Shown here: piece by piece, positions 26,306-35,026 of the stretch | How the letters are laid out: each line of letters begins with the position of its first letter | Numbering within the stretch: the first letter of the stretch is position 1 | From: Bacteroidales bacterium | GTDB taxonomy: Bacteria; Bacteroidota; Bacteroidia; Bacteroidales; VadinHA17 | Assembly: GCA_025454815.1 (NCBI GenBank) | Contig: JALONR010000003.1 | Coordinates: 1-64,000, forward strand | Direction: 5' to 3' | DNA: 64,000 nt | The notes under the pieces: generated by a model | Databases searched by the model: none | What the model saw: only the letters and a program-made list of their open reading frames with translations | Told to the model about the DNA's origin: nothing | Program-made: the position numbers and the translations under genes

Positions 26306-27451
26306 TACCTCATTCATCCCTCTTCAACCATCCTATAGGAATACCATCATACTTAATACCCCTCTTCCCATTATGTTTGCCAAAAGCCAGTAAATGCCTC
26401 ATAATCAATAGCGAGTATTATGCATATCTTGGAGTTATCGGGACTTGGGATTAATCTTATACCAATTCTCTATTCCTTACCGATTTGGCCTAGCTATAAC
26501 CAAAACCATCTTTTTATCAATGAATTTATCTTGCAACACCCTTAGATAATCTCGAGTATCCAGTGACCATGCTAAATCTGAAAAAGAACTATAGAAAGGA
26601 TCTAAGAAGGGAGTGATTAACGATTATTCTATGTCTTAAATTATTAGCCGAAGTGCAAGGATCTTAATTCATTTGTTTGACAGCACAAGCCTCACGAATG
26701 ATAGAATGGAATCTGTTCATGGTTGAAACGAAGTTACGTCTACATCGCCAGTGATGAGCATAGACTCTGTAATTGACTTTAGGTGCTGCAGTTCTATTCT
26801 TGCCAATTAACCCTTAAAAGTGCAACACTTTTATGAGCCTAGAATTTAAGTTGTTATCATAGAAAACTAGGGGTTAGGGGCCTATGTCCCAGAAAGAGTA
26901 AGATTAAGGGGATATAGACAATGTGCTTAAATGAAGGAAATTCTACAAGGTTGAAGTATGCTGAAATCCGCTGCCATTATTGGTTCTATTCATACTTCCA
27001 GAGGTCATCTATATAGAAAAGTACTTATTCAGTCGGTCTGTTTTTAATAGCAACCATAGATAATTTCAATTTAAGACAGTTAAGTTGCTGTAGATTAACC
27101 TAATAATATATAAACCACCCATACCTCATTGATCTATAATAGATCAGACTGATATAATTCCATTGCAAGCAAACTCTCATGTTATCAATAGTTTAGTTCA
27201 TTTCAACCATTCTGAGAGAGTAATTTCGACCACAATATTTGGCTTCAGATCTCATTTTGTTCTTCAGCTACCTGTCTGAGAAGGGGTTCTACCATATAAA
27301 TGCACTTACGACCTTATATGGCACGATTTGCGCTTAAGAATTGAAAACCGTCTGGGGGGGGTATTTACCAATGATTGTATGGGGCCCCAAAAGGAATCCT
27401 TCACTTTTATAAGTTATTCTCTATGTGGATATGAACTAAAAACTATCCATC
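26306..27451. other. 1.1-kb stretch with no intact gene; remnants of coding sequence
   Basis: No frame longer than about 60 codons. Several short stretches still read like protein (see the minus-strand pseudogene at 26,310-26,760; plus strand around 26,921-26,996, where a frame ending in TAG reads ...STRLKYAEIRCHYWFYSYFQ...). A run of eight Gs lies at 27,354-27,361. This appears to be old genes broken by frameshifts. No repeats suggesting an origin are obvious. Confidence 0.6.
26310..26760 (-). pseudogene. Decayed gene(s) on the minus strand
   Basis: Reading leftward, three short frames look protein-like but are separated by stops and frame changes. The peptide MNRFHSIIREACAVKQMN lies at about 26,668-26,724. 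A 48-codon frame at 26,477-26,623 contains LDPFYSSFSDLAWSLDTRDY and ends ...VLVIARPNR. A 30-codon frame at 26,310-26,402 contains LLAFGKHNGKRGIKYDGIPI and ends ...WLKRDE. The FGKHNGK part resembles the FGKxxGK motif of DUF3820-type proteins. I cannot name the parent gene, and the parts may come from more than one. Confidence 0.45.
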
Positions 27452-27922
27452 ATGAAGAAATCAATCCAATTATCATTGTTCGGAGTATCCGAAGTATGTC
27501 TTAGCTACAGAAGTAAAGTGCCCGCATCAAATCGTTCCGTCATCAAGTCATCAAAAGATGCCTATGATCTCCTCCTGCAGAACTGGGATCTTAACACCCT
27601 TGAATACGTTGAAGAATTCAAGCTGCTATTGCTCAATAGGGCTAATGCAGTCCTAGGTATTGTATCTGTTTCAAAAGGTGGTGTGTCCGGCACTGTTACT
27701 GATGTAAGGGTAATCCTCCAGGCTGCAGTACTTTCAAATGCCTCAGGATTGATTGTAAGTCATAATCATCCTTCTGGAAATAGAAACCCAAGTGATTCTG
27801 ACATTAGAATTACTCAGAAGATCAGGGAGGCTGCAAGCCTAATGGATATCCAATTACTTGATCACATCATCTTGACTCCTGAGAATGAGTATTACAGTTT
27901 CGCTGATCTGGGTCAACTTTAA
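27452..27922 (+). CDS. radC: RadC/YeeS-type JAMM-domain protein
   Basis: 156 residues with the JAMM metal site: Glu55 in VEEFKLL, His104-x-His106 in SHNHPSGN and Asp117 ten residues later. This is the short, mobile-element form of RadC without the N-terminal helix-hairpin-helix part. It is usual cargo on Bacteroidota elements; its role in DNA repair or anti-defence is unproven. It ends 7 bases before a strong terminator. Confidence 0.9.
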   Translation: MKKSIQLSLFGVSEVCLSYRSKVPASNRSVIKSSKDAYDLLLQNWDLNTLEYVEEFKLLLLNRANAVLGIVSVSKGGVSGTVTDVRVILQAAVLSNASGLIVSHNHPSGNRNPSDSDIRITQKIREAASLMDIQLLDHIILTPENEYYSFADLGQL

Positions 27923-27928
27923 TCTATT

Positions 27929-27955
27929 GCCATCGCTTTTGCGGTGGCTTTTTTT
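27929..27955 (+). terminator. Rho-independent terminator after radC
   Basis: GCCATCGC (27,929-27,936) pairs with GCGGTGGC (27,941-27,948), one G-U pair, TTTT loop, followed by seven Ts. Confidence 0.9.
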
Positions 27956-28001
27956 GAGGATAAGTTATTTCTCAGGTTGTAAATCATAAAAACATATCAC
28001 T

Positions 28002-28445
28002 ATGAAAACAAATCTATTCGTTGGTTGCGATTCTTTGGAGAAAGTTGAGCAACGGTTCCAGGAGTTATCCAAGGTTTTCTCTGGTCAGAATGAGATGATG
28101 GGACTGATTAAGGCTGATTACACAGTCTTGAGGCAAACTCATTCTATTTCCAAGCAAGGTGAGACTGCCAAGGGTAAGCTTACCATGAATGCCATGGTTG
28201 ATGCTCTTCATTCTAAGGTCAAATCTGAGGGCATTCACGTCGAAATCATTAAAGATTGGCTCTGGGTATCCGGAAAGACCTTTGAGGCCAGAGATGACTT
28301 AAAAGAGCTTGGATTCAGGTACAGTTCGGATAAGAAGAGCTGGTACTGGAGGGATGATGAAAAACGAATTACCGGCAAGCATGATCCATTGTCGTTTGAT
28401 GAAATCCGCAGTAAGTACGGCAGTAGAGAGGTTATTCTCCTCTAG
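28002..28445 (+). CDS. Small conserved element protein, function unknown
   Basis: 147 residues, hydrophilic. The C-terminal half, with HVEIIKDWLWVSGKTFEARD and LGFRYSSDKKSWYWRDDE, is a motif seen next to RadC on Bacteroidota plasmids and elements (an Lys/Trp/Tyr-rich ...KKSWYWR...). It has no catalytic motif I can name. It has its own strong terminator. Confidence 0.75.
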   Translation: MKTNLFVGCDSLEKVEQRFQELSKVFSGQNEMMGLIKADYTVLRQTHSISKQGETAKGKLTMNAMVDALHSKVKSEGIHVEIIKDWLWVSGKTFEARDDLKELGFRYSSDKKSWYWRDDEKRITGKHDPLSFDEIRSKYGSREVILL

Positions 28446-28487
28446 TCGCAAAGAAAGAGAGTATTTGGCTCTCTTTTTTTTTGCGAT
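28446..28487 (+). terminator. Rho-independent terminator
   Basis: AGAGAG (28,456-28,461) pairs with CTCTCT (28,469-28,474), 7-base loop, followed by a long T-run; outer TCGCAAA/TTTGCGA bases extend the pairing. Confidence 0.88.
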
Positions 28488-28528
28488 CAAAAGCCAAATA
28501 TTCTGTGATTTTGTAACAACCTGTCAGT

Positions 28529-28717
28529 ATGTTTTCCTACCTTAGTGGAGCAATCTATCTGTTTGTCTCTTTTGCTAATAGTGTTGTGAGTGATGAGGTG
28601 GTTGGGGTGGTTAACACTGGGACTGACGGGGCTGTGCTTTTGAGACTGAGAGAGCAAATAGATGTTTTTGTCATGAAATCAAGAAGATTTCGAATTCTTC
28701 AAGACATAATCAAGTGA
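28529..28717 (+). CDS. Possible small protein (62 residues)
   Basis: A frame of 62 codons with a hydrophobic start (MFSYLSGAIYLFVSFANSVV) and a basic end. It includes the 18-base word shared with 7572-7589, where the other frame also reads T-D-G-A-V-x-x-R-L. The reading frame may be real or accidental. Confidence 0.3.
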   Translation: MFSYLSGAIYLFVSFANSVVSDEVVGVVNTGTDGAVLLRLREQIDVFVMKSRRFRILQDIIK

Positions 28718-28805
28718 ATTATTGAAAAATTAAAGCAAGCTAATATGGAAGGCGAATAAGCCAAAACCAATTTGAATGTGTGCACCGAAACGGATAAGAG
28801 CAATT

Positions 28806-29279
28806 ATGAATACTCCAGAAATTCTAAGAATGCAATACGATAAACTATTTGCAATTTATGAACATCATCATAAGAGATGGGATGATCACTGGAAAGTGTA
28901 TCTATTATTTTTATCATTAGTGACTGCAATCCTTTCTGCTTTGTTTACCACAGATGGACTAACTATTATAAAAATATTTCTATCGTTAATTGGAATAGTT
29001 GTCTGCTTAAGTGGAGGTATCGCGCTCAACAGAATAAACAATGATGCCAAATTAACTCTTTTTCATATGAGAAAATTTGAAGAAGACTTCCTTGAACAAA
29101 ATGTCCCGCACTATCAAATTTTTAAAATTGGAAAACAGTTCTTTGATACAGGCAAATATGATGATCTAGTATTTAAACCAAGGTTTCTCCTCAAAGTAAA
29201 TATCCTATGCCTAGCTTTAATTTCTTTTGGCTTATTTGCTACATTTTTTATTTTCTGCATTATTTACTGGGTAATATAG
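28806..29279 (+). CDS. Small membrane protein resembling SLATT/pore-forming effectors
   Basis: 157 residues from the ATG at 28,806 (the frame is open from 28,776, but the preceding residues are not needed). A helical, charged start (YDKLFAIYEHHHKRWDDHWK) runs into two close membrane helices (YLLFLSLVTAILSALF and IFLSLIGIVVCLSGGIAL), then a cytosolic segment and two more hydrophobic stretches at the end. The layout, with a Trp-containing amphipathic helix before a helix pair, resembles SLATT-type membrane effectors of conflict systems. This is a structural resemblance only. It lies directly upstream of the metallophosphoesterase-NTPase gene. Confidence 0.5.
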   Translation: MNTPEILRMQYDKLFAIYEHHHKRWDDHWKVYLLFLSLVTAILSALFTTDGLTIIKIFLSLIGIVVCLSGGIALNRINNDAKLTLFHMRKFEEDFLEQNVPHYQIFKIGKQFFDTGKYDDLVFKPRFLLKVNILCLALISFGLFATFFIFCIIYWVI

Positions 29280-29653
29280 AACGTGAACAAATCAAAGGTC
29301 GGAAAATTAAATTGAGATACCTGATGCAAAAAAATGGTGCTTAGAAAGGGAAGATTTGAGTTTTTCAATGCAGCCTGCCAGGATGCACTAATAGGATACT
29401 CGCTTGTGGGACGGGTCATTCCAACTCGAGAAATTTGTAAATAGTAAATAGTGTAATTGTGCATCATGATTGCAAACACTCATCATTACGATCTAAATGT
29501 GTTATGGTTACCGGTGTATTCTAACTGTTTAATAAATCGAAATATAATGGACAATTCATATAGTAAATATTTCGGACCTAAAATGATTATTCCTTGAAAT
29601 AAAATAGTAGGACTCCTGCAATAGAATCAAATATCAAAATCGAGGTTTCAACG
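29280..29653. other. Spacer of 374 bp, nothing recognised
   Basis: No frame of note on either strand, no strong hairpin. Probably the promoter region of the following large gene. Confidence 0.5.
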
Positions 29654-32600
29654 ATGAACAACGTAATTATGAGAGCTGCAATTTTACATTTTACGGACTT
29701 GCACTTTAAAGAAAGCGGCAACTACCTAATTTCATTAACTCAAAAAATATTTTCTGCAATAAGATTGGATTTGTTTGATATAGAACAAATATTTATCGTT
29801 ATTAGTGGAGATATAGTCGACAAGGGTCAAAATCTAGGTTACAGTGAGGCTAGGGATTTCATCTGTGATCTACAGAAACTGATATTAACTGATCGCCCAG
29901 GCAGAAAAGTTAACATAGTAATTGTCCCGGGTAATCATGATTGTAATTTTCTTTATGATAATCAGCTTAGGAAAAACTCGATCCAGACAGTTAACTATGA
30001 AACAATAGGACAGGACAATAGCGTAATTGATCTATGTTTATCAGTTCAAAAAGACTTCTGGAGTTTCTATGAAGATTTTGGCGCCCCTCCTGTGAATAAG
30101 TTATTTTTTCAAATGGTTGTGGATGATTCATCCAGCATTTGTTTCAACTGCATAAACACAGCCTGGATGTCAAAAATAAGAGAAGAACCGGCACTTTTCT
30201 TTCCAGTCAAACGCATTGTAAATAGTACACCAGTATGCAAAGGAAAATTTAATATTTCAGTTCTTCACCATCCTATTTTATGGTTCTCCTCGACGGGGGA
30301 AAGCAATAATAGGAAGGAGTTTCAAGATTTTATGGAAGAAATTAGTGACATCATTCTCTGTGGACATGAACATGAGGAGGATCATAAAAAGTCGATTGAA
30401 TTGTGGACTGGAAGAGAAACTTTATATTTTTCCGGAATGATTCTCCAACCTGCTCAAAAAAGCAACTCCGGATTTCAATTAATCAAGTTAAATACTCTAG
30501 AGAAGACAGGGGAAATTAAAGTATTTCATTGGCATGAAGATGTTTACGTCTGTATGAAGGCGATGCCATTAAGCTTCGAAAATTTAAGAGTAAATAATAA
30601 TAGATTCAAAAATAATCAAGATTTTATTAAGAGCATTAACACTATTAAAATTCCACTTTTATCTGAGTATAAGGAGGACCTAAGTCTCTCTGATATTTTT
30701 GTCTTTCCGGATTTAGAAAAGCAAGAGCATAATGGAAACGATTTTGAAGCTTACTATGATTCTGAGAAACTTTTAAAAGAAGAGAATTTTAGCACATGCA
30801 TTATTGAAGGGGAAAGTCAGTCGGGTACGTCAAGTTTGCTTTCAATGTTGTATCAGAAATTTATTGAGAAGGATATAAATCCCTTGCTATTAGATTGTAA
30901 CACTTTCAAGACGACAGATGTTGATAAGGTATTGGGTCAAGCTTATAACAAACAGTACATTGGTGGAGAAAAAGATTTCGAAAGATACCTTCAAGAGGAC
31001 AAGTTTAAAAAGGTTGTATTGGTTGATAATCTTCATGTTCTTTCATTCAGTCCAAAAATCATTAAAGGTATAATTGTTGATTTGGAGCAAAGATTTGGGA
31101 AAGTAATAATAGCAACTAATACATTGTATGGTTTATTATCAAAAATAGAGGCTGAATTCGATGAATTAGTCGTTTTTACGCTTAGACCACTTGGATATAA
31201 AAAGAGGAATAAGCTGATCGAAAGCTACCACAGGTTTAGTCTTGAATCTTGTTCATTAAATGATGAAATATTATTGGAAAAGACAAAGGTATCCTTTGGC
31301 CAAGTAGAGGCTGTTCTTGGGGATAAACTTATGCCCTCATATCCAATCTTTATTCTTTCTATTCTTCAAACACTTGTTTACGTTAGACCAACAACCCTGG
31401 AGCAAACGTCATACGGTTACTGTTATCAATCCTTAATTCATTTAGCACTGTTTAAGAAAGCAAATGTTAAAAATGAATATATAGACACATACTTTAATTT
31501 CCTGGCTGAGTTCTCATTTCACCTATACAAATCAGATATCAAGATCTTTACTGAGGACATTCTGAAAAACTTTTTTAATGAGTACCAGCAAGAGTATCAT
31601 ATTGGTTTTTCATACGAAGCTCTTAGGAGAGTTTTAATTGAATCTAATCTCATATGTATTCAAGATGATGACTGGCAATTTACATATAGCTACATATTCT
31701 ATTTCCTCGTCGCAAGAAAAATAGCGGAAATTATTAATAAGGAAGAGGGGAGGAAAGCCGTGCAATATCTTTGTAGTAACCTTCATAATGAAAGGAATGC
31801 AAATGTTCTAATATTTGTAGCCCACCACACCAAGGATGACTTTCTGATTCAGGAGGCCACTTTTACAACGATGGTTCCTTTTGAAGGAATGGCCCCAATT
31901 ACACTAGATAAAAACGACCCATTTTATAATCTTTTAAAAGACATTGTAGAACAAGTATGTTCAGATATTATTGATGCTACAAGCAATCCTTTAGCAGCAA
32001 GGGATGAGATGCTTGAATCACAGGATAAAAGGGCTTTAAAGCAAACTAGAGAAAAAAGAGGTATGCATCATAATGAAGAATCGGAGGGATTTGATGAATT
32101 TATGGTACCCTTTTTTCAGGCATTTAGAGCGCTAGATATTGTGGGTCAGATAATAAAAAATCGTAAAGGCTCGCTTCCGACTTCTACGCTAATAGATATG
32201 ATTATTGAATTATATCACGCAGCATTTCGGACTATAAGCTTCTTCGGATTTAGCTTATTTGAAGCGAAGGATGACTTTATTGAATCTCTTTCCTCGAGAT
32301 TTGTAGATGGAGAATCCAAACACAATATCGAATCCAAAGTAAATAGCTTCTTTCAATTTACTGCTCTTCAGATATGCTTGGGGTTGTTTACTAAGGTAAT
32401 CCATGCGGTTGGCCAAAAAGATTTAAGGCCCTTATTCATTGAAGCAGCTAATAAAATAAGCACGCCTGCAGCAGATATAGTAACTTTCAGCATTAACTCT
32501 TGTTTTGGCAACCTCTCTACAGGGGAACTTCAAAAGATTGCTAAAAAGTATGAGAATAATCCTGTTGCCTTGAAGATTATTAAAGCAAGAGTCAAGTCAT

Positions 32601-32686
32601 ATTTGTATCAGAATTATGTCGACTACAAAAAGCGTCAATCGTTTGCAAGTACACTTAAAATGAAAATTGCCCCATATAGGAGGTAA
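29654..32686 (+). CDS. Calcineurin-type metallophosphoesterase fused to a STAND-like NTPase (putative defence protein)
   Basis: 1010 residues. The first 270 form a metallophosphoesterase: Asp15-x-His17 (TDLH), Gly52-Asp53...Asp56 (SGDIVDKG), Gly93-Asn-His-Asp96 (PGNHD), His205-His206 (VLHHP) and Gly237-His238-x-His240 (CGHEHEE). After a linker, an NTPase begins near 383: IIEGESQSGTSSLLSM is a Walker A in which Lys is replaced by Thr392, and VVLVDNLH a Walker B (Asp458). A helical sensor-like region of 400 residues follows. Such calcineurin-STAND fusions are known as predicted conflict/anti-phage proteins (the Calcineurin-CE group of Aravind and colleagues); the nucleotide-like effector target is unknown. 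GAGG lies 9 bases before the ATG. Confidence 0.85.
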   Translation: MNNVIMRAAILHFTDLHFKESGNYLISLTQKIFSAIRLDLFDIEQIFIVISGDIVDKGQNLGYSEARDFICDLQKLILTDRPGRKVNIVIVPGNHDCNFLYDNQLRKNSIQTVNYETIGQDNSVIDLCLSVQKDFWSFYEDFGAPPVNKLFFQMVVDDSSSICFNCINTAWMSKIREEPALFFPVKRIVNSTPVCKGKFNISVLHHPILWFSSTGESNNRKEFQDFMEEISDIILCGHEHEEDHKKSIELWTGRETLYFSGMILQPAQKSNSGFQLIKLNTLEKTGEIKVFHWHEDVYVCMKAMPLSFENLRVNNNRFKNNQDFIKSINTIKIPLLSEYKEDLSLSDIFVFPDLEKQEHNGNDFEAYYDSEKLLKEENFSTCIIEGESQSGTSSLLSMLYQKFIEKDINPLLLDCNTFKTTDVDKVLGQAYNKQYIGGEKDFERYLQEDKFKKVVLVDNLHVLSFSPKIIKGIIVDLEQRFGKVIIATNTLYGLLSKIEAEFDELVVFTLRPLGYKKRNKLIESYHRFSLESCSLNDEILLEKTKVSFGQVEAVLGDKLMPSYPIFILSILQTLVYVRPTTLEQTSYGYCYQSLIHLALFKKANVKNEYIDTYFNFLAEFSFHLYKSDIKIFTEDILKNFFNEYQQEYHIGFSYEALRRVLIESNLICIQDDDWQFTYSYIFYFLVARKIAEIINKEEGRKAVQYLCSNLHNERNANVLIFVAHHTKDDFLIQEATFTTMVPFEGMAPITLDKNDPFYNLLKDIVEQVCSDIIDATSNPLAARDEMLESQDKRALKQTREKRGMHHNEESEGFDEFMVPFFQAFRALDIVGQIIKNRKGSLPTSTLIDMIIELYHAAFRTISFFGFSLFEAKDDFIESLSSRFVDGESKHNIESKVNSFFQFTALQICLGLFTKVIHAVGQKDLRPLFIEAANKISTPAADIVTFSINSCFGNLSTGELQKIAKKYENNPVALKIIKARVKSYLYQNYVDYKKRQSFASTLKMKIAPYRR

Positions 32687-32788
32687 TCTCCTGATTATTT
32701 TACTTATTCATAAAAATCTTATAGAAATTAAATGTTAATGATCATGCTGGAGCATTAAATGTTGAAGAGATATTTTCGTCACATATTG

Positions 32789-32815
32789 AAAAAAAGGCTG
32801 CCCCTTCAGGCAGCC
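32789..32815 (-). terminator. Rho-independent terminator, minus strand
   Basis: GGCTGCC (32,796-32,802) and GGCAGCC (32,809-32,815) pair perfectly over a 6-base loop. Reading leftward, seven Ts follow; the plus-strand direction has no T-run. It must serve a transcript coming from the right, not the plus-strand NTPase gene. Confidence 0.88.
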
Positions 32816-32940
32816 TCCTCATTGATTAGCTAACAGGTGTTCGTATACAGCTGTACGCTCTCACTAACAAGTACTCGAGAAAGTGCTCTTTCTCTGCTAC
32901 ACCATTAGTTTCTTGAATAATAAACATCATCATATCATTA
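32816..32940 (-). ncRNA. Candidate small RNA (or 35-residue peptide gene) on the minus strand
   Basis: Directly upstream of the minus-strand terminator. GGTGT (32,836-32,840) and ACACC (32,899-32,903) can close a multi-arm structure; inside it GAGAAAG (32,877-32,883) and CTTTCTC (32,888-32,894) form a perfect 7-bp hairpin with a 4-base loop, and CGTA...TACG a second small arm. The same strand has a 35-codon frame (32,826-32,933) whose stop is 10 bases before the terminator stem; it begins MMMFIIQETNG and ends ...RTPVS. The closing stem together with the terminator argues for a structured RNA; the peptide is an alternative. Confidence 0.5.
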
Positions 32941-33054
32941 TATGCTAAGTTTGTGAAAGCATTATATATCCTGTAACATATTATATCATATATTTGTCAT
33001 GTAAAATCATCTGATACAACTTAACTCCGCTTTCTTAGAGTAGGTTCCAGGATG

Positions 33055-33095
33055 ACACAAAGGATGTCTATTTGTAGGTCGGCATCCTTTTGTGT
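33055..33095. other. Long imperfect inverted repeat
   Basis: ACACAAAGGATG (33,055-33,066) pairs with CATCCTTTTGTGT (33,083-33,095), 12 pairs and one bulged base, 16-base loop. No T-run follows on either strand. It could be part of an RNA or a protein-binding site. Confidence 0.4.
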
Positions 33096-33743
33096 TATAT
33101 TAGAAAATTTGCCAGCCAGATTATCAATTCTCAAAGAACGATTTCTATAAATAGTTACTTATCAGTGCTTTTCATACAATATTATAACAAAAAAAAGTCT
33201 AAAAAAAAAGTTTTTTCTATTGACATTATCGAAATAATTATACTGTGCTGATTATCAGCGATAAGAAAATAAGATAATTCTTAATTCTTGAAAATTTCCC
33301 TCATTTGAAAGAAATTATTTTAAGCCAAAAATTGCTCTCAAGTTGATATGATACAGGTAATCAGACGTATAGCAATTACAAATCAAACCATACTACTGAA
33401 TTAGCGCACCCAGTTCTCACCTAGTCTTGCTTGGAATAAGGAATGCAACTCTTTCCTTCTATGGCAAAATTTTATATAAGAAAGGTAGAGTAAATTGATG
33501 TATTTTATCAGAGAATGCAACATTATTAACTAGTAATCATTGAAATAGGAAAGGAAGAACTATGATAGGTGAAACTAGGTCTTCACCGATTTACGAAATC
33601 TTTGATTTACTTAAAACTATTGACAAAGCTTTCTTTTAAGAGTTACTTTATTCTATTTATTGAATTATTGGTAGTCCCCATTAAAAATGATGGTAAAACT
33701 ACTTTGTATTTCAAACTTATTTCCGATATTTGAACATGCAGCT

Positions 33744-33824
33744 GTCCCAACCGGGACTTTTTTCCAAGAGGAAATGCAGCGAGACACTTTGGCCCCGAGT
33801 GTACTGACAGGCTCGGGGCTTTTC
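33744..33824 (+). terminator. Two successive hairpins, leader or attenuator of the nuclease-methylase operon
   Basis: First hairpin GTCCC (33,744-33,748)/GGGAC (33,753-33,757), followed by TTTTTT: a minimal intrinsic terminator. Second, 30 bases on: GCCCCGAG (33,792-33,799)/CTCGGGGC (33,812-33,819), followed by TTTTC. Both read toward the nuclease gene, which begins 90 bases later. Either they end small transcripts from upstream, or they attenuate transcription of the restriction-modification operon. Confidence 0.55.
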
Positions 33825-33913
33825 TATGGATTTACCTCATTGTCATATTGTACAAAATATTCTAACTTGCATAAGCCTTGTAATACGTCTTCTCCAATTA
33901 TACAATCAGAGAA

Positions 33914-34921
33914 ATGAAGATATTTGCCAATAGTAAGCCTTACATTGAGTTTCAGTTTAATACAGAAGCGGAATTTGAGAAAGAGGTTGTCATTCATTCC
34001 AAATTATTCTTTGGTGCAAATACTATTTACATTGATACTAAGAGGAAGATCGAATCAAAAGGGTTGGGAAATTCAATCCCTGATGGTTTTCTCATAGATC
34101 TTACAGATATAGAGAATCCAGAGTTCTATCTCGTTGAGGTAGAATTAGCCAAACATCCTTTCTACAGTCATATTTTCCCTCAGATTACCAAGTTTTTTGG
34201 ATTCTACAAGAACTCCAAAAGTCTCAATGACCTAGTTGAGTACATATTTTCAATCATTTCACAGAATGCGGATTTAAAAAGGGAGTTTAAACTTATTCTT
34301 GGGGATAGAGAGATATACAAGTTTCTAAAGGATCTGATTGAGCAAAGCCAAAACATCTTGCTTGTGATTGATGGAGAAAAGAAAGAGGTGCCAGAAATAA
34401 TGGAAACATATTCTGACACTTGGGGAAAAATGGTCAAACTTATGTATCTTAAAAAATATTATCACAATGGGGACTTCATTTATACAATGCATCCAGATTT
34501 CGAGAATATTGTTATTGAGACGATTGTCAATGAACCCCCTGAAGATCCAGATCAACCAAAGGAGTATTCAGAACATTATCATCTTGAGGGTGTCGCCGAG
34601 TCGGTAAAACAGATTTACAATGAGATAAAATCTGACCTATTAGCGATAGATCCATCTATTAAGTTAAACCCTCAGAAATATTATATCTCGATACGTAAGA
34701 GCAAGAATGTCGCTTTCATCTGGGTTACCCGTAAGAAGATAGAATTGGTAGTATTGAATCCTGAAATCGATACTCGGAATCAAATTACCTACCATAAGAT
34801 TAAAACTTTATCTGCTAGTGTCCAGAAGTTTTGGAGTGGCCCAAGTTGTTCGATAATAATTGAAAACACTGAGCATCTCAATGAGGTCACTAATCTTCTT
34901 AAAAAGCTCCTCAAGAAATAA
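33914..34921 (+). CDS. PD-(D/E)xK-like nuclease with C-terminal DUF5655 domain
   Basis: 335 residues. The N-terminal part has SIPDGFLIDL (Asp57) and, 18 residues later, FYLVEVELAKHPFYSHIFPQ (Glu75-x-Glu77, His81, Gln90): a PD-(D/E)xK-type core in which ExE replaces the ExK. From about residue 215 (YHLEGVAESVKQIYNEIKSD) it is the DUF5655 domain found behind such nucleases. It is probably the restriction or cleavage partner of the DNA methylase that starts shortly after its stop. The ATG at 33,914 follows AGAGAA. Confidence 0.8.
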   Translation: MKIFANSKPYIEFQFNTEAEFEKEVVIHSKLFFGANTIYIDTKRKIESKGLGNSIPDGFLIDLTDIENPEFYLVEVELAKHPFYSHIFPQITKFFGFYKNSKSLNDLVEYIFSIISQNADLKREFKLILGDREIYKFLKDLIEQSQNILLVIDGEKKEVPEIMETYSDTWGKMVKLMYLKKYYHNGDFIYTMHPDFENIVIETIVNEPPEDPDQPKEYSEHYHLEGVAESVKQIYNEIKSDLLAIDPSIKLNPQKYYISIRKSKNVAFIWVTRKKIELVVLNPEIDTRNQITYHKIKTLSASVQKFWSGPSCSIIIENTEHLNEVTNLLKKLLKK

Positions 34922-35026
34922 GCGTTGATATTAGGCTTTTTCGAAGAATACTCTAATTTAAAAAATAAATGTCATCACAGTGCTTATCTTAAAACACACA
35001 TATTCAAATTCTTGAAAAACTATTCT

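Larger units (their letters stand above)
32687..33913. other. 1.2-kb stretch without a protein gene; several structured RNA signals
   Basis: Contains the minus-strand RNA candidate (32,789-32,904), a long inverted repeat at 33,055-33,095, and two successive plus-strand hairpins at 33,744 and 33,792 upstream of the nuclease gene. A frame of 76 codons at 33,687-33,917 runs across both of these hairpins and is probably not translated. Confidence 0.6.

Noticed and set aside
27354-27361. Run of eight Gs as a phase-variable switch
   Set aside because: It lies in decayed DNA about 90 bases upstream of radC with no promoter or reading frame it would switch; it could be an artefact or neutral.
32836-32903. 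A tRNA on the plus strand (GGTGT...ACACC, a T-arm-like hairpin)
   Set aside because: No TTCGA-type T-loop, no proper D-arm or anticodon stem, and a minus-strand terminator lies behind it; a small RNA is more likely.
33687-33917. Open frame of 76 codons before the nuclease gene
   Set aside because: It runs across both hairpins at 33,744 and 33,792 and has no protein-like composition.
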